Shown: piece by piece, positions 49,148 through 61,990 of the stretch
How the letters are laid out: every line of letters begins with the position of its first letter
Numbering within the stretch: position 1 is the stretch's first letter
Made by a program: the position numbers and the translations under genes
The notes under the pieces: generated by a model
What the model was told of the DNA's origin: nothing
The model's input: only the letters and a program-made list of their open reading frames with translations
Databases searched by the model: none
Assembly (NCBI RefSeq): GCF_963675165.1
Contig: NC_087377.1
Coordinates: 1 to 64,000 of the forward strand
Direction of reading: 5' to 3'
Length of the DNA: 64,000 bases
Source of the DNA: Halichondria panicea
Taxonomy: Eukaryota; Porifera; Demospongiae; Suberitida; Halichondriidae

Positions 49148-52100
49148 TCAAGCAACTCCAGTATCTGCATGAAAGCATGAGCACAGCACAATAAACTAGA
49201 GCCTTATAAGCAAAACATTGTGTGCAATGAAAATAGGAATCAGTAATAATTATTTGTATGAAAACATGAGTGCATGATACATGATTTAGGAGCCCTCAGG
49301 GCTAGTAGAACCCTCAAGTACTTAGAATGCTGTATACTATTATTGCATGGCACTACTGACGAGCAAGCTCACAAAGGTATAATGGTCAAAGTGATGATTC
49401 ACTAGGTAACTCACTGGTATACTCCACACAGGCCTTGTGAATGCTGCGAACTGCCTCTCCGTCCTCAATCTCTGAGGCAATCTCCACTAATCGACCGTAA
49501 GTAGCTGTTGAATTCAATGGATTGATTTGAAGAATATTTTTACTCTTCCACTTCTTTAGAGCAGCGTGAAATCTCCCAGGAATATTAACAATGATCTGAT
49601 CGATAGCACCAATCTCAGCATTACTGAGGCCCAGCCTGTGCTTGTATGTGTCATAGCCAGCAATCTCAGTAGACAACTGGAGAAGAGCTTCACCCGAGCA
49701 CTCTTGACTCAACTGAGCTGTGGTCGCTGTCACTATCGTCTCATATGGTTGAACTGTAGAGATCAAAATACCTCATCAATGACATGCAACGAACGTAGTA
49801 GCATAATGCAAATACTCCATCACTGTCACATGATACACATGTATATACAATACAACTGTCAAAGCTACTCGAACCACTTTAGACTATAATTATACTGAAG
49901 ATGGTTAGATTGACTATAATTATGTGATGCATAACTATAGTGCATGATCACATTCCCATGAAGTGGTTCCCTAATTAAGCTTAATCCTTCACACTAATCA
50001 ATCATGACAACAAATGCTAGGATTGGGCAGGGAAAGCACCAAATAGCACGGAAACAAGCAAGTATAATTATAGGAGAGAGCCAACACAATGACATTGACA
50101 GTATCACAATTAAGTACAATTAAAGTAGCAAACACTTAATGCTGTACTTATAGTACAATTCACTATAAGAAGTAGTATAACTCACTGGTATGCTCCACAC
50201 AGGCCTTGTGAATGCTGCGAAATGCCTCTCCGTCCTCAATCTTGGTAGCAATCTCCACTAATCGACCGTAAGTAGCTGTTGAATTCAATGGATTGTTAAA
50301 AATGATGCTTTTACTCTTCCACTTCTTTAGAGCAACGTGGAATCTCCCAGGGATATTATTAACGGTGGTAGGATTCTGATCGATAGCGTCTATCTCAGCA
50401 TCACTGAGGCCCAGCCTGTGTTTGTATCTGTCATAACCAGCAACCTTGGTAGACAACTGGCGAAGAGCTTCATCTGAGCACTCTTGATTCAACTGAGCGG
50501 CAGTCGCTGTCACTATCATCTGATGTGGTTGAACTGTACAGATAAACATAATTATGTTCTAAAAATAATATAACGCATATTATAGTCAATCATGTACTTA
50601 CAGTAGCTGTGAAAATACTATGTGGAGTGGCTAGTTGAGTGTATATATTTAAAGAAGATGACAGAATCATTTGTTTCATTATTTTCAACTGTAATGATAG
50701 ATCATACCTTGTACAGTTCCATCATTCTTCGGAACCTTTGACAGAGTTTCAACTGATGGCAATGATATTTTGCGCTGGCCTGAGGCTGCAGGAATATAGA
50801 TACAGTGCCGTGTCATCTTTTACAAATTAAGTTGTTACACTGACAGCATGTGCTACATTGAGAGGCCTACGTACATGTACATGTACATGTCCAGTAATAT
50901 AATAGTTATAGGTATGTTATAGCATGATCTCACGTATACGTTCCACAGAAGTCTCACTGCCCAGCACTGATGGTTGTGATGATACCGCACTGGCTACACT
51001 CATAGATGGACAACACACCGAGAGCCAATTTTTGTGACCGTTTCCTAACTTATACGTCATCCTGTTGCGTTGAGTACACCTCATAGAAGTGCCCTTACCC
51101 AGAACACGAGCTGGGTGGTGGGGCACTTGGGGACTTGCACTTGCTTCAGTAGAGGGAAATTCATGGGGACATAAAAATGCAACTTCAGGATCCTCATACG
51201 TGTATTTCAGGGCATTGTAAGCAGATCGAAGACCAGAGTGAACGTTTTCATATATCAAAGACAGCAGTTCTTTTTGATTACTGCTGGAATGAACTTCAAG
51301 GAATGAAAATCCATCAATTAGCGTGATAAAACAATCTTCCTCTCGATGAATCAATTGTACAAAGTTTCTACTCGGCTGGTGATCCTCTTCAATTTCCCAT
51401 TCACATTCTTTAATCAGATACACTTGTAGACAGCAAAACACTCCACAGCACTGCCAGTTGCTTTTGAAGTATAAAACGAGTGGGATCAAATCGGTCTTAA
51501 GCAAATCAGCTCGTTTGTCATTGACTTGAGTTGGTGGCAGCAAGGATAGAAGTGATGGCATATAGAAACACTTATCTTTCCCGACTTCTTGTGAGAATAA
51601 ACGAAATGGGGTGGCTATCAGCAAGTGCTTGAATATTTCAATGAGATGAGTGGGCGCAAAGAGTCCATTGATGTAGTGCTTTTCAAAATTTTTATCAGAT
51701 AAAAGTTCAATCGTAATAATTCCTTTATCGGTAAAATCTAACCATGTTCCAAACCCATTACTTCCTCGCATGTATGCAGCATACTCGACAAGCTCTGTTA
51801 CTTTATCGAGAAGCACTTGAGTATCACAGAATACCACATTTGGTAGAATGGCAGGATAATAGTGAAAGATGTGATGCTCATGGAAAAATTTCAAAGCTTC
51901 ACAAAGTGCATCTTCGTGAAAATTATGTAGCATTTTTGCAATTTCTACACATTCGGTCTTGCTTAGAACTTTTTTTTTTTCATCGTTTGAAACCTTCTCA
52001 ACAATAATTTCCAAAATAAACCACCAAAAAGGGACCAGGATTTCAAATTTATTCAGCTCTTGAGATGCTTTGTAAATACATCCACGAATTTTCTTCGCCA

Positions 52101-55100
52101 ATTCTTCACTGTCAGAATCGCAGTGCTTGCTATCCACAGGAAATATGACATCTCTTTTCCCTAAATTAAAAAACATAGTCAACTTCTTAATACAGTCTTT
52201 CTGCGCAAAGTTCAATAAAGTTTTATTCTTGTCAGACAATGTTTCCTTGCATTTGGATTGATGGTCTTTGTGAGTACCAATGCATACCAGCTTGCAGTTT
52301 TCACTGTGAGATTGAATGGACTGCACGAGATACTTGAAGTTATCCAAAACTGAGAGATGTGACTTGAAACCTTTACCAACTGGCTTATCGTCCTTGTAGT
52401 ATTCAACCAGTGGATGATCGTCAAGGCAGTCAGAGAGACGAAGAATGTACAAAGCTACAGAAATCTTGGGCATGAAGAGTGGCAGCAGATTATGAAAGTG
52501 TGGTTGCCCACCGCTATCGATTATGTAGATCCAATGAGATCCAAACTTTTCTTGAACAGCAGTGCGATCAGCATCAGAAAATCGCTGAATATTCGCCATT
52601 ACATTTGAAATAGTGCTAAGAAATTTACTCTTTTTTCCTTCTAGCTTACTATGCGTTGCTCCAGCTACTAATGGTTTAGTTGCTCTTGAAGTTGAAGGAG
52701 TTGCATCAACTGGCGTCGTATTTGATGCATTGCTAAGTTTAAGTTGCTTCAAAGCAATGCTGAGTTCTTGTGGGATAGCAGATTCTTCGCTGGTTACATG
52801 AGATTTAATAGCATCAGCAACAATGCGTTGTAAGTCATCACCAGTTACTGGTTTCCATGTTCTAGAGGGATCTTCTTGAGCTTCCGTTCTCAGCTTTGTA
52901 GTGTCACGAATTTGTCGTATCCTCTCTGCTGTGCTAGCTAATGGAGTGCTGTTTCGATCTACAGGAGGAGGCTGTCCCAGAAGGAGATGCTTAGTGGAGG
53001 TTTTACCAGTGCCAGCCATTCCAAAGAATAAGATATTGGTAGTGTTCACACGGACAAATCCAGCCTTCATGGCTTCATTAAGAGCTTGCTCAGACTTAGA
53101 TGATTCATTGAGGGCTGAAATAATAGGAATAAGAAACACGGAGTGATTCACGCGTATGTCGCTTGAAAAAGTACCCAGTATATACGTATGCACAGTAATA
53201 GTCACAGTTCATATTCACTTTCAAAAAGAAGTCATGTATAATAATTATATAATTATACCCTCTAGTTATCATCTAATTAACCTCTACACAACATTTTTTT
53301 TTCTTTATGCAAAAAAAAAAAGCATGCAGGGTTTACAACAAATAGCGCTACGCTAATAAAACGTTGTCTACCTGGGAACGAACAGACGGATAAGGTAGTA
53401 AAAAAAAAATGAAATGTTATAATTATAGGTTTGTTCAGAGCATGCAGTAACTACGGAGTGCAGGTATACAAACAGTGCAGGTGGTTTATAAAAATGAGCG
53501 GGGTCTGTGCCGAGACAATTTCATCAGGCAAGGCATTCCAATGTTTGATGACATCTATGAAATATGAAAATTTGTGCGCTATACCGTATATGCTCGATCA
53601 GAGGCCGCTCTCAATAGTATAGCCTCCTTTACTAGTAGCCATTCTCAAATAGTAGCCTCATGCATACAGTGAACTAGCATTTCTGGACGAGGCAGCCAAA
53701 CAAATTATTAAAACTAGCAGCTAGATACATGTACGTATATAGCTACTGGGTACAGGTAGCAGCTTGTTAGTGCTTCACAAAGACTTTCTCAGAGCAGAAC
53801 TTTTGATAACAAAACCAGCAAAATGTATATAGCCGCAGCCTCTGATCAAGCATAATACGGTATGCAATAATTATTCACATTCGAAGGATCACAAACTAGC
53901 AAACTAAATGACCATCATCAACACTACACATCCACTGCATGACACGTTACGTGAAGTCTCAATTAATACCAGCTACAGCTAGCGTACGTTGCATTTACAC
54001 ATGGCTTGACATAATGATAGCGCAGTTCATATTTATATTGAGGCATGACACACACATACAGAGACTTGATCCTGAGGATTAATATTTTGGGTGTAAAATG
54101 TTTTTATCATTGTAAAGTGAGGTATTACAATAATCGCAATCTGATTACCGTACATGCAGAGGGTAATTTTCGTGGGGTAAATATTTTCGTTGGCAAGCTG
54201 ACCTCCACGAAATAATTTTTACTCACGAAAATCACCGTTTTCCAGATAAACGAATTTTTTACCTCACGAAAATTACCCGCTATACGGTAAATACAAAAAC
54301 AGTCTATGCACAACAGGTTGCCACGAAGCAACAAATTCACAACGGAGGCAGCACTACCCTCAGGAATTCATACCACAAAATACCACAAATAAGTCAAAAG
54401 TGCGAGCAATGCCATCAATAGGGAGGTGGGTGGTGCTTTAAGGTTACGGTAAATACCACTACTTACTACTCGACAGCACTGCTATTCATAACGGAGGCAG
54501 CTAACTCACAAAACAGGTAAAAGTGAGTTCATGCAATGCAATCAATAGGAAGGTGGGTGGTGCTTTAGCTATCCTCGTCCCCACGTCCACTTCACCTCCA
54601 AGGAAGAGGGTCTGGTATCAGTATAATGGACTAAAATGCTGACACTAGCCTCCATCGATGATATCAAGTGATGAATGAAATGGTTCACAGTCAATAAAGT
54701 GATCATGTGCTGTAATACTCAATTTCTTAATTTAGTCTGACGATGACAATGACAATATTAAAACAAAGCACACAGTAAGTGAAGTGAGCATTCCATGATA
54801 GTAATAAACTATCTGCATATGATACTACAATGACAAGGTTAGCTGCCAAGTTGCTTCATTCTCAGATTCTTTGTGTCCAGTTAATTGTTGCTGACTCATC
54901 AACACTTTCACCCGTTTTAAAATTGTACAACAAATCGTAATTACGGTGCGTATACGAATAAAACATGTGCGTTCAATTCCAGTTGACAAGAAATTTTCTG
55001 TTCGCGTAAAAACGACAACGTGACGTGGCATGCAAATGGTACAGGAACTTTATTCTGACGGATACTGTATGTTATTACTCATGCACGAGGGATGTACTGC

Positions 55101-57014
55101 TAATACAACTAGAGCACGAGAGCAAGAGTTGTATTAGCAGTACATCACGAGGGCATCACGTTATAATCAACTTAATGCTGATAGTGCGTAATAGTCTTGC
55201 ATGCGTCATATACTGCGTTCCTAGTAGCAACCAATGACATTTGAGCATCTATGCGGCATAACAGGTTGTCACCAAGCAACAAATTCACAACAGAGGCAGC
55301 ACTAACCCTAAGGAATTCATACCACAAAATACCACAAATAAGTCAAATGTGAGAGCAATGTCATCAATAGGGAGGTGGGTGGTGCTTTAAGGTTACGCTA
55401 AAATACCACTACTTACTACCCGACAGCAGTGCTATTCACAACGGAGGCAGCACTAACTCACAAAACAGGTAAAAGTGAATTCATGCAATGCAATCAATAG
55501 GGAGGTGGGTGGTGCTTTAGCTATCCTCGTCCCCACGTCCACTTCACCTCCAAGGAAGAGGGTCTGGTATCAGTATAATGGACTGAAAAGCTGACACTAG
55601 CCTCCATCGATGGACGGACCACGCCCATATAACACTAACGTAGGCTCTATTAAGAGAGCTGTGAAGAGCAGCTGTAACAAACCTAACCTCTGTCTCAAGC
55701 TAGCTAGCTATATAATTATAGCGTATAAAGAGAAGTGGGCTATATGTACTGGGCAACATCTAAACAAGAGGCCGTATCAAATAAATTGCTATGGCCTCGG
55801 GGTAGGAAATGATTGACTTGCTAAAAGGATTCTAAAAGTTCAAAGTTAAAAACAACAACACGTGGTAGACAGACGTGGTAGACAGTACATTTGATGCTGG
55901 TGGCAGCTCTTTTATCACCCTGGCTACTAAAAATATCTTCGCTCTATTGCAGGGACACTATTGCTATGCAAGAGTCTAAACTGAGACTAAAGATTCTACT
56001 CCAAGGAGGCAAAAAAACTAGCCATAAACTCGAATATTTGCACTAGTTAAAATCTAATTAACAAAAAGTGGTTAAGAGCCATAGTAAGCATCGAGGCATG
56101 AAGAATAAGCACAATAAAATAATGTATTCGTAAACCCTAACTCCATATATGGGCGTACATGCAGTAAACCCTTTCAATCACAGGGTCATGAGTATTATTA
56201 TAGTGTTAACGTGTTTTCAGCATTACACAAAGCGTGTGTGTATAAAGAGAAGAGAGTATGCAACTCACTATGTATACTAGGGAACGTTTAAAAGTGTGAG
56301 GCTGTATCAATTTACACATGAACGGCAGCTCTAAAAAATAGCTACAGTATGATTTTGACTGAGTCTGAGCAGCACGCCCACTTCTCTTAATTTAAACGTA
56401 CCACTGATTGATACTTCATAATATTATTACTCACTTGATGAGGTTAGGTTAGGATCATCCTTTGAAGAAAGTTGTTCGGAACCATTTGGAGTATCTGAGG
56501 TGTACAGTAATAATGAAAGCACAGCGGGTGCTGATGCCTCGGTGGAGGTGTCAAACAACATAACAAATAAAGCTACTAGCAATAGCTTATACACACATTT
56601 ATCATTTTTGCAATTTTACTGCAGGCAGAATATAGGGAAACTCAAAGAGTGGGTAATGATCGACCATGATTGTTGTTAAAAACGATCGATGCTATATAAA
56701 ATTATAGTGGCAGAGCCTTGCAGCTCTCTTCTCACTCTTGCAGCTACCAATAGCTAGCGTTCTAGTGCAGAGCTAACTACTAAGTAGAGTAGCAACACTC
56801 TATGGACAACTTTGGCTACATGCTCTTCTGAAAAGGCATTCCAAGTAAGCTAAACTAGGCATAACTCGAGAACCAAGCATTATTTTTAAAATCCACGAAT
56901 TAAAATCCAAGTAAACATGACTAGAAGCCTATAGAAACTCTTACTTGCACTTCATTGATCCTAGAGCAGCTGTAGCGGTCTACACACACACCCACCCACC
57001 CACCCACTCACCCA

Positions 57015-57055
<41 letters not shown>

Positions 57056-57122
57056 ACAAACACACACACCCACAAACACACACACCCACAAACACACACA
57101 CACCCACCCACCCACTCACTCA

Positions 57123-57181
<59 letters not shown>

Positions 57182-57281
57182 CACCCACACACACACACCC
57201 ACAAACACACACACCCACACACCCACACACCCACAAACACACACCCACACCCACACACACACACCCACCCACACACCCACG

Positions 57282-57320
<39 letters not shown>

Positions 57321-58030
57321 ACCCACGCACGCACACACACACACACACACTACTATCTATTTATTTTGACTAATACCTTGTGCTAATTTCTAAGAACCAA
57401 AATTAGAGGTTAATGATTGTTTTGTGCTTGCCACCTATAGAAAAACCACATAGACCCATCCCCATTATCAGATACTACCACCACAAAACCTGGCCCAGAC
57501 AATACAGGCCTGTTCCTAGGCCTTATAAATTAAGCCTCCCTCAAGGTCAGATTTAGCTGACACAAGCCATGCACAAGCTAAGTTGAAGTATTACAGCAGC
57601 CAATATCAATCAAGTCTAAGACAAGTTCTATACTTTATGTCAGCCTTATACCTAAAATGTGAATATAGCTTACAATCAGCATGGCCCCAAGTCAATATTA
57701 CAATAATTATTCAGTCTACTAGTTGTTCTGAATGCAATAGATGAATGGGGAGGGTTGGTGCACCGTTAAAGGCTCTTTAACCCATCATTCTCGACTCTCA
57801 AGGTCGGGCATCTGTTTGCTTTTTCTACCTGTATGCATAGTTTTGTGCTGTTTGCTCTTTTGTTCTCTTTTCCTTTTTTTGTTTTTGCTTTTTGCTTGCC
57901 TAACTATAGATAGGATAATACAAGGTCTCAAAGATCCACCACTAAGTTTACTATACCTAAATATTAGGACATCAGATGCCAACCTTTTTAAAGATTAATT
58001 TAAGTGAGCATTCCGTTTGAATACTACCCT

Positions 58031-58076
<46 letters not shown>

Positions 58077-58485
58077 ATGTGGTTTTTGCTAACAGTTTAC
58101 ACAGCTTGGTGTAGAATGGAATGTGCGTGGGACTTGGATAGCATATCTATTCCACATTCTACCACAGGTATTATTGAGGTCTACAAAACACTACCACAAC
58201 CATTTGTCTTACGAAAACATTGAAGGTATCAATGGAACCGGCATAGCTTGCTCTATTGTGCAAAATTTGACCTTGATACACCATATGAACTCGAATATAT
58301 GCACTAGCAAACAAGTTTGGCTACGTGCTCTTCTGAAAAGGCTGCAATGACATTCCAAGTAAGCAAAACTAGGCATAACTCAAGAACCAAGCATTATTTT
58401 GCAAATTCACAAATTAAAATCCAAGAAAACATGACTAGAAGCCTATGGAAACTCTTACTTGCACACCTAGAGCAGCTGTAGCGAT

Positions 58486-58548
<63 letters not shown>

Positions 58549-61089
58549 ACACACACACACTATCGTATACCTCGCATGCGCACCGAGGCATAATAATTAT
58601 GTCATGTAACACATAAAGTACATTATTATATATTGCAATAGTGATTCAGAAAACTCTCCGATCTACGTAACAGTAGACGCACCCACACAAGTGCTAGTGA
58701 TATATTTATAAGCCAAGAAGTAGAATGGAATGTGCGTGGGAGCTACTAACATTCCAGGTATTATTGGGGCCTACAAAACGTGTAATTGTACCACAACCAA
58801 TGGTCCTACAAAAACAACGAAGGTATCAATGGAACCGGCATGGCTAGCTCTATTGGTATGCAAAGTTTGAACTTGCTATACCAATATTTGTGGAAATTAG
58901 GTATGGGATTTCTAGTGACACATACCTGGTTCAGGAGTGGAGACTACAGACTTGAGATAGTCAGCAACTTCAGTGCGACCATACTCTACTGCCAGGTCAA
59001 GAGGAGTCTTGCCATCTTCATCAGTCACATCTAGACAGGTAAGGGACAGAGATCTTGTAGTAGTACTGACAGCATTAACCATTACCATGCAGGATGACTA
59101 CATTATTTTATTATCATGTACCAACAGTGTATTGTATTGCAGTTGCCATGACGATACAACTGCAGGTACACTGATTGTTTCATTACATGCACATTGAACC
59201 ACATTAATATATTCACGGGTTGTCTATCAGAGGATCTAATGAAACAGTACCCACTACGGAAATCACTCACCAACATCACACTTTAGTTCCTCAACTAGGT
59301 ATTTCACTAGTTGTATATGTCCTTCCCAACAAGCCCAGTGCAGTGGTGTTCGGTCCCACCTGTCCCACACATCTGTGTGTGGTGATCCTCAATAACTCAA
59401 TAATTAAGTGAGATATGTTATTATAGACTATAGACTCAAAATTGCGGAAAAATAAAAAAGCCTATACAAATAGAAATAGTTGGTCTTATTAATATTGGTA
59501 TACAAAGTTTGAACGTGATACACGACTGTGTGCGGAAGTTAGGTATGGGATTTCTAGTGACGAGTTTAACTTCAGCCATGTACGTAAGTGTATAGTGGTC
59601 AAGATGGACCAAACATGTCATTGTACCACAACCACTTGTCGTACAGAGAAAGTAAAGGTAGCAGAGGAAAGGGCACGCCTTGTTCTATTGGTGCGCCAAA
59701 TTCAAGCTTGATACACAACTGTTTGTGGAAATTAGGTATGGGATTTCTAAAGCGCATACAGAAATGTATGGCTTAATTAAGTATGATACAGTGTTAGTCA
59801 TGCTGGTCCATTATCCCTGGGTATGTTGTTATTAGTGTACACAGTTATAGACATTGTCACTGTCTAGGATTGGGGGAAATGAGAAGACAATGACAATATA
59901 TGTAGAGTGGTTTGCAGTATTCCATATGAAGCCTACCATTCGACAATATAGAAACAAGCATCTTAAATGGTCAGTAATTACACCAGCTGGGTGAGATAAT
60001 TATGTTAGTAGACTCTTTGTCTTAGAGACGCATGGGAGCGAAATACAGAGATATCCGAAGAGCACACTAAATCTCACCAACATTCATCTTCAGCTCCTCC
60101 ACCAGATACTGTACCAGGTATTTACTTCCTGCCCAACAAGCATGGTGAAGAGGAGTGTTGTTATAATCATCCCTCACATCTGTTGTGGAACAAAGTTCAA
60201 CTATCACATACATTTTTAACAGATATTACTATGGCAACCGTATAGCAAATGTTTATGTATTTCAAACAAGTGTACGTACATTGCAAATAATTATTCGAAA
60301 TTGAAATGTAACACTATTAAACTTTCCGCTGTATGCATGGTATGAAAACTTCACATACACAACGACTACTTACCAGTGCTACGACTACTACATCGCAAAT
60401 AATTATTATACTACGCGAAATTACTGACACAATTGATATTGCTACACAGTACATGTATATAATTCAGATACCATAAAATGATATGGAGAAACAATTACAA
60501 TACACAAATAATTATAATGACTACTTACCAGTGCTGCATCCGACCTCCTTCAAGTACTGCACCACCTCTTTATGACCTCCCCCGCATGCCCAGTGAAGTG
60601 GAGTCATGTTTTCACTCCCACCACCTTTATCAGTACGAGCTCCATGAGTAACAAGTGTCTTCACAATCTCAAGGTAGCCCTCATAGCAAGCACTGTGTAA
60701 TGGAGGATCCTTAACCGCCCACTCGTCACTCCAGTAGAGCTGGTGGTTGGGGTCTGCCCCCTGTCCCAACAGGGACCTAACTTTGGTGACTTCATCATTG
60801 TCTACAGCCTGCCATAAGTCCTCGGCTAGCTTCTTTTGAGCACTGTACAAAATAGATGGTTGGGGGGTCAGTCATACAGAGAATTACTTGATATGTGTAT
60901 ATAGTTTATACAAGTGACACCATGCACATATCCAGCTGTCACTTTGCTGTACAGTGTTCCACCTCTGATCATAGCCTGCTCTGACTCTACTAATGGAATG
61001 AGCCTCCCTCCATGCAATCACAAGGTGCTACCATGAGTAGTAATTATAGTCTACATGTTCACTCACTACCAGTCTTGTTCAGTAGCCAT
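49148..61089 (-). CDS. Ankyrin - P-loop GTPase (Roc-like) - Death - Death protein
   Basis: Exons (minus): 61067-61089, 60529-60842, 60078-60179, 59271-59372, 58926-59030, 56435-56494, 50934-53114, 50708-50785, 50186-50533, 49415-49753, 49148-49164; every junction is GT-AG and in phase; 1,222 aa. Residues ~8-215: ankyrin repeats ([83 protein letters not shown]). 267-274 P-loop GMAGTGKT; ~435 DSGGQP (switch II); ~515 GTHKD (G4): a Roc-type GTPase. About 560-900 has no confident domain, in the place of COR. 989-1104 and 1105-1217: two near-duplicate Death domains ([26 protein letters not shown].. IEDGEA). The layout recalls DAPK1 without its kinase, so cell-death or immune signalling is inferred. 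Introns hold several foldback elements. The 3.3-kb intron 6 is the weakest join. Confidence 0.75.
53582..53863. mobile_element. MITE-like element, ACCGTATATGCTCGATCAGAGGC ends
   Basis: The left end TGCTCGATCAGAGGC is mirrored by GCCTCTGATCAAGCA, with CCGTATA/TACGGTA outside. About 280 bp. Internal REAL coding absent; several TAGTAGCC copies at 53617-53665. Lies in intron 6 of the ankyrin-GTPase gene. Confidence 0.75.
54146..54289. mobile_element. Foldback element, same family as 25379-25592
   Basis: GGGTAATTTTCGTGGGGTAA near 54161 is mirrored by TTACCTCACGAAAATTACCC near 54259, with TACCGTA and TACGGTA at the outer ends. A second inner inverted pair (AATTTTTACTCACGAAAATC) makes it doubly folded. 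Intronic. Confidence 0.8.
54300..55615. repeat. ~355-bp direct repeats flanking ~600 bp
   Basis: 54308-54661 and 55262-55612 are near-identical direct copies (ACAAATTCACAACGGAGGCA, TAGGGAGGTGGGTGGTGCTT, CCAAGGAAGAGGGTCTGGTA). Each copy contains the GGAGGTGGGTGGTGCTTTA phrase twice. The block between holds a hairpin: GATGTACTGCTAATACAACT (55091-55110) against AGTTGTATTAGCAGTACATC (55127-55146). It could be a terminal-repeat element without coding capacity or a duplicated satellite; no LTR-type TG/CA ends are clear. Confidence 0.7.
55616..56434. other. Intron sequence without recognised features
   Basis: Part of the 3.3-kb intron 6 of the ankyrin-GTPase gene. No exon with fitting phases was found. 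A short ACGTGGTAGACAG tandem lies at 55859-55885. Confidence 0.5.
56534..57350. mobile_element. ATGCCTCGGTG-type DNA element, copy 2, with long CA array
   Basis: Starts with ATGCCTCGGTG and follows copy 1 (33388-34099) through GTAATGATCGACCATGATTG, CTTGCAGCTCTCTTCT and ACTCTTACTTGCACTTCATT. It ends in a ~370-bp array of CACACA, CACCCA and CACAAA; the right terminus with CACCGAGGCAT is missing. Lies in intron 5 of the ankyrin-GTPase gene. Confidence 0.75.
58308..58591. mobile_element. ATGCCTCGGTG-type DNA element, copy 3, 5'-truncated
   Basis: Begins inside the element (AACAAGTTTGGCTACGTGCT) and runs through the CA tract to the intact right end (GCATGCGCACCGAGGCAT). Same intron as copy 2. Just outside the element, at 58018-58076, is a separate (CA)n. 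Confidence 0.75.
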
Positions 61090-61347
61090 TCAGAAGCTTT
61101 GTTCAAACTCTGTCAAATTCTCCCCTTGAATTGTTTCTCAGTAAGCAAAGTGCATGCCACATGCATGCACCCTCTTTCTGTATTTCAAAGGCCCTTCCGG
61201 CCACAAAAACCCACATGATTAATTGCAATTGCAAAAGCATAAAAATCCATTTATAATTGCACAGATGTACAGTCAATAGTGGAGTCATGTGATCCTACTA
61301 CACACAAAACAACACTTATAAACACACGGAAAAATAAATATTAAAAT

Positions 61348-61539
61348 TCAGCTAAAAGGAACTGCTCCAAATTGATCTACAGTTGTCATTGTCGTCGTAA
61401 TCTTTGAACTCTCTTCAAGGGGGGGTGCTCCAAACAAATCTCGTCTTGCATTGTCAGCAGTATTATGAGTGGGCGGGGTAGAGGAACGTCCGTCAAATGA
61501 AGTGCTACCAAAGTCATCCGTAGGAAATGGACTGCCAGT
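61348..61539 (-). CDS. Last exon of a NAK-family kinase gene (AAK1/BMP2K-like tail)
   Basis: Minus strand, from acceptor TGTGTGAGGTG/CCTCACAG at 61540 to a stop: 63 codons. It reads TGSPFPTDDFGSTSFDGRSS, then ARRDLFGAPPLEESS, then TTVDQFGAVPFS at the very end. Repeated (D/Q)FG(A/S)xPF/xSF motifs ending in QFGAVPF are characteristic of the C-termini of AAK1 and BMP2K, endocytic kinases that bind AP2 and EH proteins. The start phase is 0. Upstream exons must lie to the right; none could be placed before 64000, so the gene is partial. Its match in family with the kinase fragment at 48 kb is noteworthy. Confidence 0.6.
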   Translation of the reverse strand, partial: TGSPFPTDDFGSTSFDGRSSTPPTHNTADNARRDLFGAPPLEESSKITTTMTTVDQFGAVPFS

Positions 61540-61624
61540 CTGTGAGGTGTGTGTGTGTGTGTGTGTGAAGGTGTGTGTGTGAGGGGTGGGAGGTTCAATA
61601 AGCAGTATAGAGTGGAGTCTATCT

Positions 61625-61990
61625 ATTGTGGTCACCCTCTATAATACAGCCAGATTAATGGGCCGTGTTTGGACCTGTGTTAGCAGACCACCCTCATGGG
61701 CCCCAAAGTCTCCATAGCATGTGTTTGGACCTGTGTTAGCAGGCCACCCTCTATAATACAGCCAGGTTAATGGGCCCCAAAGTCTCCATAGCATGTGTTT
61801 GGACCTGTGTTAGCAGGCCACCATCTATAATACAGCCAGGTTAATGGGTCCCAAAGTCTCCATAGCATGTGTTTGGACCTGTGTTAGCAGGCCACCCTCT
61901 ATAATACAGCCAGGTTAATGTTCCCCAAAGTCTCCATAGCATGTGTTTGGACCTGTGTTAGCAGGCCACCCTCTATAATACAGCCACTGT
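61625..61990. repeat. ~60-75-bp minisatellite, about five units
   Basis: Units contain CCAAAGTCTCCATAGCATGT, TTTGGACCTGTGTTAGCAG and CCACCCTCTATAATACAGCC. Lies just 5' of the NAK-tail exon on its strand, so probably intronic. Confidence 0.9.

Noticed and set aside
53115-53205. Starting the ankyrin-GTPase protein at the Met at 53205
   Set aside because: A good acceptor (TTATTTCAG) lies at 53115 and joins in phase to the exon ending at 56435 and the ankyrin exons. The 30 residues before it look intronic.
56945-57373. His/Thr/Pro-rich plus frame of 142 codons and its minus shadows
   Set aside because: CA/CCCA array inside element copy 2.
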